Shown here piece after piece: positions 1 through 10,100 of a stretch of 33,703 nt of DNA (position 1 is its first letter; each line of letters opens with the position of its first letter). The position numbers and the translations under genes are program-made. The notes beneath the pieces were generated by a model. It ran no database searches. It was not told where the DNA came from and saw only the letters and a program-made list of their open reading frames with translations. Source of the stretch: Deltaproteobacteria bacterium (GTDB lineage: Bacteria; Desulfobacterota; Desulfofervidia; Desulfofervidales; DG-60); NCBI GenBank assembly GCA_021163945.1, contig JAGGTC010000067.1, positions 1 to 33,703 of the forward strand, written 5' to 3'.

Positions 1-69
1 AGCTCTAACGGCTAGAGCACCGGACTCCAAATCCGGGGGTTGGGGGTTCGAATCCTCCCTGGCCTGCCA
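1..69 (+). tRNA. tRNA-Trp (CCA anticodon), 5' end cut off by window edge
   Basis: The D stem is GCTC/GAGC (2-5 with 15-18). The anticodon stem is 20-24 with 32-36, and the anticodon CCA lies at 27-29 in a seven-base loop. The T stem is 42-46 with 54-58, with loop TTCGAAT. The 3' acceptor strand is 59-65, G66 is the discriminator, and CCA is encoded at 67-69. The first eight bases (acceptor 5' strand plus position 8) lie outside the window. A tRNA-Trp just before secE is a common bacterial arrangement, usually tuf-rpmG-trnW-secE. Here it ends only 18 bases before the secE start, so the two are probably on one transcript. Confidence 0.96.
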
Positions 70-87
70 TTTTATTGCCTGAATTTT

Positions 88-333
88 ATGAGAAAGCAAT
101 TAAACAAAAAGATCAGTCCTATTAGGTCTGTAGCAAGTCCTCTGAGTTGGTGGTTTCAGGCAAGGCAATTTTTACGTGAGGTAAAGGTTGAATTAAAGAA
201 GGTGACTTGGCCAAATAGAAAAGAAACAATTGGCTCTACCTTGGTAGTGATTGTGGTAGTGTTGCTTATGAGTTTTTATTTTGGCATCATTGACCTAATT
301 TTTGGTAGTATTTTGGGAAAGATCTTAAGATGA
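88..333 (+). CDS. secE: SecE, preprotein translocase subunit
   Basis: Encodes an 81-residue single-span SecE, the clamp subunit that stabilises SecY in the inner-membrane translocon. The amphipathic segment REVKVELKKVTWPNRKE (around residues 31-47) is the SecE signature. It is followed by one hydrophobic membrane helix (about residues 50-74). The frame is open upstream into the tRNA, but a start there would overlap the tRNA, so the ATG at 88 is chosen. No convincing Shine-Dalgarno precedes it. Its stop overlaps the nusG start (ATGA). The partner SecY is encoded at 24111. Confidence 0.93.
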   Translation: MRKQLNKKISPIRSVASPLSWWFQARQFLREVKVELKKVTWPNRKETIGSTLVVIVVVLLMSFYFGIIDLIFGSILGKILR

Positions 334-905
334 ATTTCAAGTGGTATATAGTGCATACATATTCAGGTTTTGAAGAAAAGGTAAAGTCCTTGCTTGAACA
401 ACGGATCAAAAGTGCAGATGGAATGGAGCAATATTTTAAGGAGATCCTGATACCCACAGAAAAGGTCCTTGAGCTAATTAAGGGAGAGAGGGTGACCTCT
501 TCCCGTAAATTTTATCCAGGTTATATATTAATTCACTGTCTAGAACTACATATAGATGAGGAAAAGGATGATGAAGAGACAAAAAGGCTCAAAAAGGCAA
601 TTTGGCATTTGGTAAGAAGGACACCTAAAGTTACAGGCTTTGTGGGTGGACAAGACCCACTTCCCATACCCCAAGAAGAGGTTGAGAAGATTAAGGAGAG
701 GATGGAAGAGGGAGAAAAGAGGCCCAAGCCAAAATTTATCTTTAGAAAAGGAGACCATATTAAAATTGTAGACGGCCCCTTTACAAATTTTACAGGTCGT
801 ATAGATGAAATCTTTCCCGAGAGAGGAAAAGTACGTGTGCTTATCAGCATTTTTGGTAGAGAAACACCAGTAGAATTAGACGCCATACAACTTTCTAAAA
901 TTTAA
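330..905 (+). CDS. nusG: NusG, transcription elongation/antitermination factor
   Basis: Encodes 191 residues. The NGN domain (start WYIVHTYSGFEEKV) binds the clamp of RNA polymerase. The C-terminal KOW domain (about residues 138-191, with GDHIKIVDGPFTNFTG) contacts S10/NusE or Rho. An extra charged segment of about 15 residues (roughly 71-88, rich in Glu, Asp and Lys) lies inside the NGN domain, between the PGYILIH strand and the IWHLVR strand. E. coli NusG has only a short loop there. The gene overlaps secE by 4 bases, so it is probably translationally coupled. The secE-nusG-rplK order is standard. Confidence 0.97.
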   Translation: MNFKWYIVHTYSGFEEKVKSLLEQRIKSADGMEQYFKEILIPTEKVLELIKGERVTSSRKFYPGYILIHCLELHIDEEKDDEETKRLKKAIWHLVRRTPKVTGFVGGQDPLPIPQEEVEKIKERMEEGEKRPKPKFIFRKGDHIKIVDGPFTNFTGRIDEIFPERGKVRVLISIFGRETPVELDAIQLSKI

Positions 906-918
906 AAAGGAGTTTTTT

Positions 919-1344
919 ATGGCTAAAAAGGCAGTGGTGACTATTCGTTTGCAAATTCCGGGAGGTCAGGCTACGCCATCACCCCCTGTAGGGCCAGCCT
1001 TGGGTCAGCATGGGGTAAATATTATGGAGTTTTGTAAGGCATTTAATGCCAAGACAAAGGGGCAAGAGGGGACCATTGTACCAGTAGTAATTACAGTCTA
1101 CTCAGATCGTTCTTTTAGTTTTGTTACAAAGACCCCACCAGCATCAGTGCTCCTCAAACAGGCGGCCAAGATTGTCAAGGGCTCAGGGAGTACAAAAAAG
1201 GAGATTGTGGGTAAGATCACAAGAAAGCAACTTGAGGAGATTGCGAAGAAGAAGTGGCCTGACCTTACTGCCTCAAGCTTTGAGGCAGCAGTGAGGACAA
1301 TTGAGGGCACTGCAAAAAGTATGGGGATTGAAATTGTTGAATAG
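919..1344 (+). CDS. rplK: 50S ribosomal protein L11
   Basis: Encodes 141 residues, the usual family length. The N-terminal domain has the proline-rich linker region (GGQATPSPPVGPALGQHGVN, residues 14-33) that moves at the GTPase-associated centre. The C-terminal domain binds 23S rRNA helices 43/44. A clear GGAG stands seven bases before the ATG. Only 13 bases separate it from nusG, so there is no room for a long leader with an L1-binding mimic of the E. coli type directly upstream. Confidence 0.98.
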   Translation: MAKKAVVTIRLQIPGGQATPSPPVGPALGQHGVNIMEFCKAFNAKTKGQEGTIVPVVITVYSDRSFSFVTKTPPASVLLKQAAKIVKGSGSTKKEIVGKITRKQLEEIAKKKWPDLTASSFEAAVRTIEGTAKSMGIEIVE

Positions 1345-1352
1345 GAGCTATT

Positions 1353-2066
1353 ATGGCAAGTTATGGGAAAAGGTATATAGAGGCAAAGAAAAAGATTGAG
1401 CCAGGGAAGGCCTATAGTGTTGAGGAAGGGATAAAATTGGCACTGGATACCTCTTATGCCCGTTTTGACGAGACAGTAGAGGTAGCCATAAATTTGGGAG
1501 TAAACCCAAAGTATGCAGACCAGATAGTACGTGGGGCAGTAGTGTTGCCTCATGGGACGGGTAAGGATGTAAAAGTGCTGGCATTTGCCCAGGGAGAAAA
1601 GGAGAAGGAGGCAAAGGAGGCAGGGGCCGATTATGTAGGTGGAGAGGATTTGATAAAAAAGATAGAAGGGGGCTGGCTTGATTTTGATAGGGTGGTGTCT
1701 ACTCCAGATATGATGAGTAAGGTGGCAAGGATTGGAAAGATCCTAGGCCCGCGTAAGCTTATGCCAAGCACAAAGACAGGGACAATTACATTTGATATGA
1801 AAAAAGTCATAAGGGAGCTGAAAACTGGGAAGATAGATTTTCGTGTAGACAGGTATGGAATAATCCATGCCCCCATTGGTAAGGTCTCATTTGGTTGTGA
1901 GAAGCTCCTGGAAAACTTTAAAATACTAATGGAAACCATTATCAACTTAAGGCCCCAATCAACAAAGGGTGCATATTTAAAAGGGATAACCATTTCTACA
2001 ACGATGGGGCCTGGTATCAAGATAGATATAAATTCTGTTAAGGATGTCTTAAGCAAGGCTATGTAG
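1353..2066 (+). CDS. rplA: 50S ribosomal protein L1
   Basis: Encodes 237 residues, close to the family norm of about 230. It is recognised by its position after L11 and by the GKILGPRKLMPSTKTGTI segment (about residues 128-145), the typical L1 signature in domain II. The protein forms the mobile L1 stalk at the E site, and in many bacteria it represses its own operon. The start ATG follows TAGGAGC, which overlaps the end of rplK. The gene lies eight bases after rplK. Confidence 0.98.
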   Translation: MASYGKRYIEAKKKIEPGKAYSVEEGIKLALDTSYARFDETVEVAINLGVNPKYADQIVRGAVVLPHGTGKDVKVLAFAQGEKEKEAKEAGADYVGGEDLIKKIEGGWLDFDRVVSTPDMMSKVARIGKILGPRKLMPSTKTGTITFDMKKVIRELKTGKIDFRVDRYGIIHAPIGKVSFGCEKLLENFKILMETIINLRPQSTKGAYLKGITISTTMGPGIKIDINSVKDVLSKAM

Positions 2067-2075
2067 GAGGGGAAA

Positions 2076-2603
2076 TTGGGTAAGAGGATTGAAAAGGCAA
2101 ATTTAATAAGTGGGTTAAATGAGAGGTTTAAGAGGGCAAAGGCCATAATAATTACTGACTTTAAGGGTTTAAATGTAGATGCCCTAAACTCCTTAAGAAA
2201 GGAGTTACGTGAAAGGGGTATGGAGTATAAAGTAGCAAAAAATACACTTATAAGACTGGCCTTGAAGGAAACGCCCTTGGAACACATAAGTGAAGAGATC
2301 AAGGGTTGTAATGCCCTGGCATTTTGTTATAACGACCCAGTAATTTTGGCCAAGACATTAATTGATTTTAAGAAAAAAAATGAGGTATTTGGAATAAAAT
2401 GTGGCATATTGTCAGGAAGGCTCTTAAAGGCAGATGAGATTGAAGAACTTTCTAGATTGCCCAATAGGGAGGTACTACTTTCCCAACTTTTAGGGGCAAT
2501 GTATGCTGTGCCTGCAGGCATTGTAGGCCTATTTCATAATATCCTATTAAAATTGCTTTATGTTTTAAATGAAATAAAAAAGACTAAAAAAAAGGAGGAT
2601 TAA
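2076..2603 (+). CDS. rplJ: 50S ribosomal protein L10 (TTG start)
   Basis: Encodes 175 residues. The N-terminal RNA-binding part has FKGLNVDALNSLRKELRERG (residues 29-48). The C-terminal helix (end rich in Leu and Lys) carries the L7/L12 dimers. The start is TTG at 2076, because AGGAGG stands about six bases upstream and the translation (GKRIEKANLI) begins where L10 proteins normally do. Only nine bases separate it from rplA, so the long rplJ leader that mediates L10 autoregulation in E. coli is absent here. Confidence 0.96.
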   Translation: MGKRIEKANLISGLNERFKRAKAIIITDFKGLNVDALNSLRKELRERGMEYKVAKNTLIRLALKETPLEHISEEIKGCNALAFCYNDPVILAKTLIDFKKKNEVFGIKCGILSGRLLKADEIEELSRLPNREVLLSQLLGAMYAVPAGIVGLFHNILLKLLYVLNEIKKTKKKED

Positions 2604-2609
2604 GAGAAG

Positions 2610-2996
2610 ATGGCTACAGAGATCAAAAAAGAGGATGTGATAGAATTTATCTCTAACATGACAGTTCTAGAACTATCAAATTTTATCAAAGAATTGGAGG
2701 AAAAGTTCGGGGTAAAGGCAGTAGCCCCTGCCGTAGCACCAGCAGCCCCTGCAGCGCCGGCCCCTGCAGCGCCTGAGAAGGAAAAGACAGAATTTGATGT
2801 GATCCTATCAAGTATAGGTGAGAAAAAGATTCAAGTAATCAAGGTAGTAAGGGCCATTACTGGGCTGGGTCTGAAGGAGGCAAAGGAGTTTGTAGAGAGT
2901 GCACCTAAGGCCATAAAGGAGGGTATTCCTAAAGAAGAGGCAGAAAATATTAAAAAGCAGTTAGAAGAGGTAGGTGCAACCGTAGAGATAAAGTAA
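2610..2996 (+). CDS. rplL: 50S ribosomal protein L7/L12
   Basis: Encodes 128 residues. The N-terminal dimerisation domain (about 1-33) is followed by a flexible hinge of Ala and Pro (about 36-54, with repeated APAAPA-like units). The C-terminal factor-binding domain contains VIKVVRAITGLGLKEAKEFV (about 74-93). It recruits EF-Tu, EF-G and other GTPases to the ribosome and is normally present in four or six copies. GGAGG stands 11 bases before the ATG. Confidence 0.98.
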   Translation: MATEIKKEDVIEFISNMTVLELSNFIKELEEKFGVKAVAPAVAPAAPAAPAPAAPEKEKTEFDVILSSIGEKKIQVIKVVRAITGLGLKEAKEFVESAPKAIKEGIPKEEAENIKKQLEEVGATVEIK

Positions 2997-3010
2997 GAGG
3001 GGTTTAAAAT

Positions 3011-6000
3011 ATGAAAAACTTGGATCATTTTAGGCGAAAGTTTGGTTGTGTCAAAAAGATCCTTGACATCCCTTATCTGCTCTCACTTCAAAAGGAATCG
3101 TTTAGAAAGTTTTTGCAGAAGGACATACCCCCTGAGGAGCGAGAAGATATAGGGATGCAGGGTGTGTTTAAGGAGATCTTTCCTATTGAGGACTTTACAG
3201 GGACTGCCTCTTTGGAATTTGTAAAATATACCATTGGAGAGCCTAGATATGATGAAAAGGAGTGCCTAGAGAGGGGCATGACATATGAGGCACCTGTAAG
3301 GCTTACAGTAAGGCTTGTAGTATATGATGTGGATAAGGATACAGGAAATAAGACTATTAGAGACATTAAGGAACAAGAGGTCTATTTTGGCACCATTCCC
3401 CTGATGACCGATCGTGGTACATTTATTATCAATGGCACAGAGAGGGTTGTAGTAAACCAATTGCACCGTTCCCCTGGCATCTTTTTTTCTCTTGATAAGA
3501 CAATACGGAGGGTTAAAGGAAAGTTACTTTACACAGCCAGGATTATCCCACTAAGGGGCTCATGGATTGACCTTGAGTTTGATAATAAGGCACGCCTTTA
3601 TGTAAGGATAGATAGAAGGAGAAAATTTCTGGTTACCCTATTCTTAAGGGCCCTAGGTTATAAGAATGAGGAAATATTGACCCATTTTTATCCTACACAG
3701 AGGGTAAGATTAAATGATGGAATCTTTTATATAGAGCTAATACCTGACCTTTTAATTGGAACCAAAATAAGAGAAGATGTATGCCACCCAGAGACTGGCG
3801 ATGTAATTATTCCAAGGGATACGCGAGTTACCCGTCTTCATATAAAACAATTAGAGAAATTTGGGCTCAAGGAGATCCCCATTGAAGAAGAAGAACTAAA
3901 GAATAGGGTCCTGGCCAGGGACATTAAAGACAATGAGACAGGTGAGGTAATTGCCTCATGCAATCAAGAGATAAATGATGAGATCTTAGAGAGGATCAAA
4001 GAAAAAAAATCAATTGAGTTTGAGGTCTTGTTCATTGATGAATACCGCTATGATAGCTCACTTAGGGATACACTGCTTGAAGACAAGGGTGAGAGTGAAG
4101 AGGATGCTATACTTGAAATATACCGAAGGCTAAGGCCTACTAGCCCTCCAACCTTAGAGGTTGCAAAAGAATTTCTACATAACTTATTCTTCAACCCAGA
4201 ATATTATGACCTTTCAAAGGTTGGCAGGTTTAAACTAAATGAGAGGCTGGGGCTGGATGTCCCTATTAACTGTTGTGTCCTCCGCAGGGAGGATATCCTT
4301 GCAGCAGTAAAGAAAATCCTTGAGATTAAGGCGCAGCAAGGCCCCCCTGATGATATTGACCACTTGGGCAATCGTCGTGTTCGCTCAGTAGGGGAACTTT
4401 TGGAAAATCAATACAGGATTGGTCTAGTACGAATGGAAAGGACTATAAAGGAACATATGGCACTCCAGGAGATAGAGACACTTATGCCCTATGACTTAAT
4501 AAATTCTAAGGCAGTAACTGCTGCCATGATGGAGTTTTTTGGGACAAGTCAACTCTCTCAATTTATGGATCAGACAAACCCACTCTCAGAACTGACCCAT
4601 AAACGGCGTCTTAGTGCCTTAGGACCAGGGGGTCTCTCTAGGGAGAGGGCAGGCTTTGAGGTAAGGGATGTGCACCCCTCTCACTATGGGCGTATTTGTC
4701 CTATAGAGACACCAGAGGGCCCAAATATTGGTTTGATTGTCTCACTTAGTACCTATGCAAAGGTAAATGAATTTGGCTTTATTGAAACACCCTATCGAGT
4801 GGTAAAGGATGGTGTGGTTACAAATGAAATCAAATATCTTACCGCCTTAGAGGAAGGGGACTATCCTATTGCCCAGGCAAATGCACCCATTGACAAGGAT
4901 GGAAGGTTTATTAATGAAGTGGTATCTGCCAGGGTTCGTGGTGAATTTACCATGGTAAGGAGAAGTGATGTCAAATATATGGATGTATCTCCTACACAGT
5001 TGGTCAGTGTCTCTTCCTCCCTAATCCCATTTTTGGAACATGATGATGCCAATCGTGCATTAATGGGTTCAAATATGCAACGTCAGGCCGTTCCCCTCTT
5101 GGTTACAGAGAGGCCGCTTATAGGTACAGGGATGGAGAAGATTGTAGCAAGGGATTGTGGCCTGACTATTGTAGCAGAGGCTGATGGAGTAGTGGAGTAT
5201 GCAGATGCCTCACATATTGTCATAAAATATGATAATGAAAATGCCCCCTTAAATACATTGGTAAAGGTCTATGAGTTGAATAAATTTCAAAGGAGTAACC
5301 AAAATACCTGTTTCAATCAAAGGCCTTTGGTAAAAAGTGGACAAAGGGTATTTAAGGGGCAGGTTATAGCCGATGGGGCGGCCACAGACAGGGGGGAGAT
5401 CTCTTTAGGGAGAAATATATTAGTGGCATTTATGCCTTGGGAAGGTTACAACTTTGAGGATGCCATCTTGGTCAGTGAACGCCTAGTGAGGGACGATATA
5501 TATACCTCCATCCATATAGAAGAGTTTGAGGTAATGGCCAGGGAGACAAAATTGGGTCCAGAGGAGATAACACGTGATATCCCCAATGTCTCTGAAGAGG
5601 CATTAAAGGACTTAGATGAAAATGGGATTGTTCGTATAGGGGCTAAGGTGAGACCAGGCGATATCCTTGTAGGAAAGATTACACCAAAGGGCGAGACCCA
5701 ATATTCACCTGAGGAGAGATTGCTGAGGGCGATTTTTGGTGAGAAGGCAAGCGAGGTAAAGGATTCCTGTTTAAGGGTGCCCCATGGAATAGAGGGTATT
5801 GTCATTGATGCCAAGGTCTTTACTAGAAGGGGTGATAAGACTAAGGATGAGAGGGCAAAGTCCATTGAGAGGGACGAGATTGAGAAGATAGCCAGGTATA
5901 GGGATGCAGAGATAAATACCTTAAAGAAGGTAGTAGAAGAGAGATTGGCCCAACTTTTGGTGGGTGAGCAGGTGGCAAAGGATCTAGAAGGTATGAATGG

Positions 6001-7114
6001 TGAGAAAATTATAGCTAAGGGTGAAAGGATCAGTGAGGATATAATCTCTTCAATACCTATTCACAGGTTAAAAAATATTAAACTTTTTAATACAGAAAAG
6101 GAGGCAGAACTCAATTCTCTAATTGATGAGTTCTTTGATGAGGTGGAGAAGATAAGGGCCCGTTATGATCAGAGGATTGACAGGATAAAGCAAGGCGGTG
6201 AGTTGCCTGCGGGTGTGATTAAGATGGTCAAGGTCTATGTGGCAATGAAACGTAGGCTCTCTGTAGGGGATAAGATGTCAGGGCGACATGGAAATAAAGG
6301 TGTGATATCTAAGATCTTGCCTATTGAGGATATGCCATATCTTGAGGATGGGACCCCAGTTGATATAGTGCTTAATCCCTTAGGCGTACCATCACGGATG
6401 AATCTGGGACAGATTTTGGAGACCCACTTAGGGTGGGCATCTAAAGAGTTAGGAAAGAAGGTAAGAGAACTTATAGAGACTGTTCAGGTTGAGGCGCTAC
6501 GGAAATACCTTAAGGAGATATACACAGAAGGGCAATATAATAAATATTTTGCCCATTTAAGTGATGAGGAGTTGCTTGAGAAGGCGAGGTCTTTGGAAAA
6601 TGGTATTCCTGTATCTACCCCTGTGTTTGATGGGGCAAAAGAGGAGGAGGTTAGGGCCTGGTTAAGGAAGGCGGGTCTGCCAGAGACTGGCCAGTGCACG
6701 GTTTATGATGGAAGGACAGGGGAGCCATTCGATAATAAGGTAACAGTTGGCATTATGTATATGATGAAGCTTCATCACTTGGTAGACGATAAGATCCATG
6801 CACGTTCTATTGGTCCTTATTCCCTAGTTACCCAACAGCCGCTAGGAGGAAAGGCACAATTTGGAGGACAAAGATTTGGTGAGATGGAGGTTTGGGCCTT
6901 AGAGGCATACGGGGCGGCCTATACACTGCAGGAGATGCTTACAGTAAAATCAGATGATGTAGCAGGCAGAACAAGGATGTATGAAAAGATAGTAAAGGGG
7001 GACAATACTCTGGAAGTAGGACTGCCTGAGTCCTTTAATGTGTTGGTTAAGGAGCTTCAGGCCCTTGGTTTAAATGTAGAATTAATAAAAGATAAAGAAA
7101 AAATAAAGGAGTAA
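3011..7114 (+). CDS. rpoB: DNA-directed RNA polymerase subunit beta
   Basis: Encodes 1367 residues. The rifampicin-pocket region begins at FFGTSQLSQFMD (509-520) and continues through THKRRLSALGPGG; the Asp, His and Ser at usual resistance positions (D520, H530, S535) have the sensitive state. The active-site segment GDKMSGRHGNKG (1086-1097) supplies the conserved lysines. Regions resembling the proteobacterial insertions beta-SI1 (roughly 250-370) and beta-SI2 (roughly 940-1060, charged and coiled-coil-like) are present and are useful lineage markers. It follows rplL by only 14 bases and precedes rpoC by five. Confidence 0.99.
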   Translation: MKNLDHFRRKFGCVKKILDIPYLLSLQKESFRKFLQKDIPPEEREDIGMQGVFKEIFPIEDFTGTASLEFVKYTIGEPRYDEKECLERGMTYEAPVRLTVRLVVYDVDKDTGNKTIRDIKEQEVYFGTIPLMTDRGTFIINGTERVVVNQLHRSPGIFFSLDKTIRRVKGKLLYTARIIPLRGSWIDLEFDNKARLYVRIDRRRKFLVTLFLRALGYKNEEILTHFYPTQRVRLNDGIFYIELIPDLLIGTKIREDVCHPETGDVIIPRDTRVTRLHIKQLEKFGLKEIPIEEEELKNRVLARDIKDNETGEVIASCNQEINDEILERIKEKKSIEFEVLFIDEYRYDSSLRDTLLEDKGESEEDAILEIYRRLRPTSPPTLEVAKEFLHNLFFNPEYYDLSKVGRFKLNERLGLDVPINCCVLRREDILAAVKKILEIKAQQGPPDDIDHLGNRRVRSVGELLENQYRIGLVRMERTIKEHMALQEIETLMPYDLINSKAVTAAMMEFFGTSQLSQFMDQTNPLSELTHKRRLSALGPGGLSRERAGFEVRDVHPSHYGRICPIETPEGPNIGLIVSLSTYAKVNEFGFIETPYRVVKDGVVTNEIKYLTALEEGDYPIAQANAPIDKDGRFINEVVSARVRGEFTMVRRSDVKYMDVSPTQLVSVSSSLIPFLEHDDANRALMGSNMQRQAVPLLVTERPLIGTGMEKIVARDCGLTIVAEADGVVEYADASHIVIKYDNENAPLNTLVKVYELNKFQRSNQNTCFNQRPLVKSGQRVFKGQVIADGAATDRGEISLGRNILVAFMPWEGYNFEDAILVSERLVRDDIYTSIHIEEFEVMARETKLGPEEITRDIPNVSEEALKDLDENGIVRIGAKVRPGDILVGKITPKGETQYSPEERLLRAIFGEKASEVKDSCLRVPHGIEGIVIDAKVFTRRGDKTKDERAKSIERDEIEKIARYRDAEINTLKKVVEERLAQLLVGEQVAKDLEGMNGEKIIAKGERISEDIISSIPIHRLKNIKLFNTEKEAELNSLIDEFFDEVEKIRARYDQRIDRIKQGGELPAGVIKMVKVYVAMKRRLSVGDKMSGRHGNKGVISKILPIEDMPYLEDGTPVDIVLNPLGVPSRMNLGQILETHLGWASKELGKKVRELIETVQVEALRKYLKEIYTEGQYNKYFAHLSDEELLEKARSLENGIPVSTPVFDGAKEEEVRAWLRKAGLPETGQCTVYDGRTGEPFDNKVTVGIMYMMKLHHLVDDKIHARSIGPYSLVTQQPLGGKAQFGGQRFGEMEVWALEAYGAAYTLQEMLTVKSDDVAGRTRMYEKIVKGDNTLEVGLPESFNVLVKELQALGLNVELIKDKEKIKE

Positions 7115-7119
7115 AATAG

Positions 7120-10100
7120 ATGGGTTTAGAAGACCTTTATAATCTTTTTAGTAAACCAATGGACCCAGCTGATATTAAAGGAGTTCGCATCTCCTTGGCC
7201 TCTCCAGAAAAGATCAGGGAGTGGTCTTATGGAGAGGTAAAAAAGCCAGAGACCATTAACTATCGTACATTTAAGCCAGAAAAAGATGGCCTATTCTGTG
7301 CAAAGATATTCGGTCCTATTAAGGATTATGAATGTCTCTGTGGTAAGTACAAGAGGATGAAACATCGGGGGATTGTATGTGAAAGGTGTGGAGTGGAGGT
7401 GATATCTTCAAAGGTGAGGAGGGAGAGGATGGGCCATATTGAGTTGGCCTGTCCTGTTACCCATATTTGGTTTGTAAAGAGCGTCCCAAGTAAGATTGGA
7501 AATCTACTTGACCTTAGTGTACGTGAGCTAGAGAAGGTCATCTACTTTGAGTCATATATTGTCATTGATCCAAAGGATACCCCATTAAGAAAGGGTGAAT
7601 TACTCTCTGAGGCCCAACTTCAAGAGGCACGAAACAGGTTTGGCAATCGTTTCAAGGTAGGCATAGGGGCAGAGGCCATCAGAGATTTGCTAAAGGAATT
7701 GGATCTTAAGCACTTAGCAGAACAGGTGAAGGAGGAGATTAAAAATACCCATTCAGAATCCAAAAGGAGGAAGCTGACAAAGCGTTTAAGGGTTATAAAT
7801 GCCTTTTTAGATTCAGGAAACAGGCCTGAATGGATGGTTCTAGAGGTTATTCCTGTGCTCCCACCGGATCTACGCCCCTTAGTGCCCCTTGATGGTGGAA
7901 GGTTCGCTACCTCTGATTTAAATGAACTCTACCGCAGGGTCATTAACCGCAATAATCGCCTCAAGAGATTGATTGAGCTTGATGCCCCAGAGATCATTAT
8001 CAGAAATGAGAAGAGGATGCTTCAAGAGGCCGTTGATGTATTATTTGAAAATGGCCGTAGGGGGCGCACAGTTACAGGCACCAATGGGAGGCCGCTTAGG
8101 TCCTTAAGTGATATGCTTAAGGGCAAACAGGGTAGATTTCGTCAAAATCTCTTAGGTAAAAGGGTAGATTACTCTGGACGTTCAGTGATTGTGGTGGGGC
8201 CAGAACTGAGGCTTCATCAGTGCGGTTTACCTCAAAAAATGGCATTAGAGCTATTTAAGCCATTTATATACCATGAACTTGAGAAGAGGGGCTATGCCAC
8301 TACTATTAAAAGTGCAAAGAAGATGGTAGAGAGGGAGACACCTGAGGTATGGGATGCCTTAGAGGAGATAGTAAAGGAACACCCAGTCCTACTAAATCGG
8401 GCCCCTACACTACACCGTCTAAGTATTCAGGCATTTGAACCTGTACTTATAGATGGGAAGGCCATCCAACTCCATCCCTTGGTCTGTCCTCCATTTAATG
8501 CAGACTTTGATGGTGATCAAATGGCAGTTCATGTACCGCTCTCTCTAGAGGCCCAGGCAGAGGCACGGGTCTTAATGATGTCTACAAACAACATCCTCTC
8601 CCCTGCCCATGGGGAACCTATTATCTTGCCTACTCAGGACATTGTCCTTGGCCTTTATTATATGACAAAGGAGAATCCATATGCAAAGGGGGCTGGGATG
8701 GTGTTTTCAGAGCCTGCTGAGGTAAGGATGGCCTATGATAGGGGTGTGATAGACCTACACAGCCCAATTAGGGTAAGGATGGATGGTAAATTGGTAGAAA
8801 CCACTGTAGGGCGCGTATTACTTAAAGAGATTATACCTGAGGAGGTCCCCTTTAAGTTTATCAATAAGCTGATCAGAAAAAAGGATATAGCCATCTTGGT
8901 GAATGAGTGCTATCGCAGGGCAGGCATAAAGAAGACGGTAATTATGTGCGATAAGCTAAAAGACTTAGGCTTTTCCCAGGCAACAAAGGCAGGTCTTTCC
9001 ATCTCCATCTCTGATCTCAAGATACCAGAGAAAAAGGGATATATATTGGATGAGGCAAAAAGACAGGTAGAAGATGTTCAGGAGCAGTATCGTAAGGGGC
9101 TTATAACCGATGGGGAACGTTATAACAAGATTGTTGATATCTGGTCAAAGGTTACAGAGGAAATAGCCTTAGAGATGATGAGGGAGCTCTCTGTGCAGGA
9201 GGTAGAGACAAAAGAAGGAAAGAAGGAACATATCTCTAGCTTTAATCCTGTATTTATGATGGTTGATTCAGGGGCAAGGGGAAGCAAGGATCAAATTCGC
9301 CAATTGGCAGGGATGCGGGGACTTATGGCAAAGCCCTCAGGTGAGATTATTGAAACACCTATCATTGCAAATTTCAGAGAAGGCCTTACTGTTTTACAAT
9401 ACTTCATCTCTACCCATGGTGCACGTAAGGGCCTGGCAGATACTGCACTAAAGACGGCAAATGCAGGATACCTGACAAGGCGCCTTATAGATGTGGCCCA
9501 TGAATGTGTAGTAAGGGAGGAAGACTGTGGAACCATTGATGGTATTGAGATTGAGCCCTTGATTGAGGCAGGGGAGGTCATTCAGACACTGGGTCAGCGT
9601 GTATTGGGTAGGGTTGCCTTAGAAGACATTAAGGACCCTTATACCGGAGAGGTCATTGTTAAGGCAAATGAAGAAATAGATGAAGAAAAGGCAGAGAGGA
9701 TAGAAGCGGCTGGGATAGAGAAGGTAAAGATCCGTTCAGTGCTTACCTGTCAGACAAAATGGGGTGTATGTGCCAAGTGTTATGGAAGAGACCTGGCCAG
9801 GGGGCGGTTAGTAAATATTGGGGAGGCAGTGGGTATCATTGCTGCCCAATCTATTGGGGAGCCTGGTACACAGCTTACCATGCGCACCTTCCACATTGGA
9901 GGCACTGCCCGTAAAGTGGCAGAACAGACCACACTTGAGGCAAGGTATGAGGGCAAAATAAAGTTTATAAATCTAAATGTAGTGGAGACAAAGGAAGGTG
10001 ACCTCGTAGTAATGAATAGAAATGGTGAGGTGGCCATTTTAGATAATGGGCGAGAGAGGCAAAAGCACCGCATTATCTATGGTGCCCACCTAAAGGTAAG

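Noticed and set aside
40..87. Longer secE reading frame from 40
   Set aside because: It would start inside the tRNA-Trp gene and add residues not seen in SecE proteins.
1098..1553. Open frames on the minus strand, for example opposite rplK and rplA
   Set aside because: They lie opposite strongly conserved + strand genes, have no family resemblance or ribosome-binding sites, and show the composition expected of antisense shadows.
2700..2775. Alanine-proline repeat in rplL as an expanding DNA repeat
   Set aside because: It is the normal flexible hinge of L7/L12.
3063..3090. TTGACA within the start of rpoB as an internal promoter
   Set aside because: No acceptable -10 lies 16-18 bases downstream; the motif encodes normal rpoB residues.
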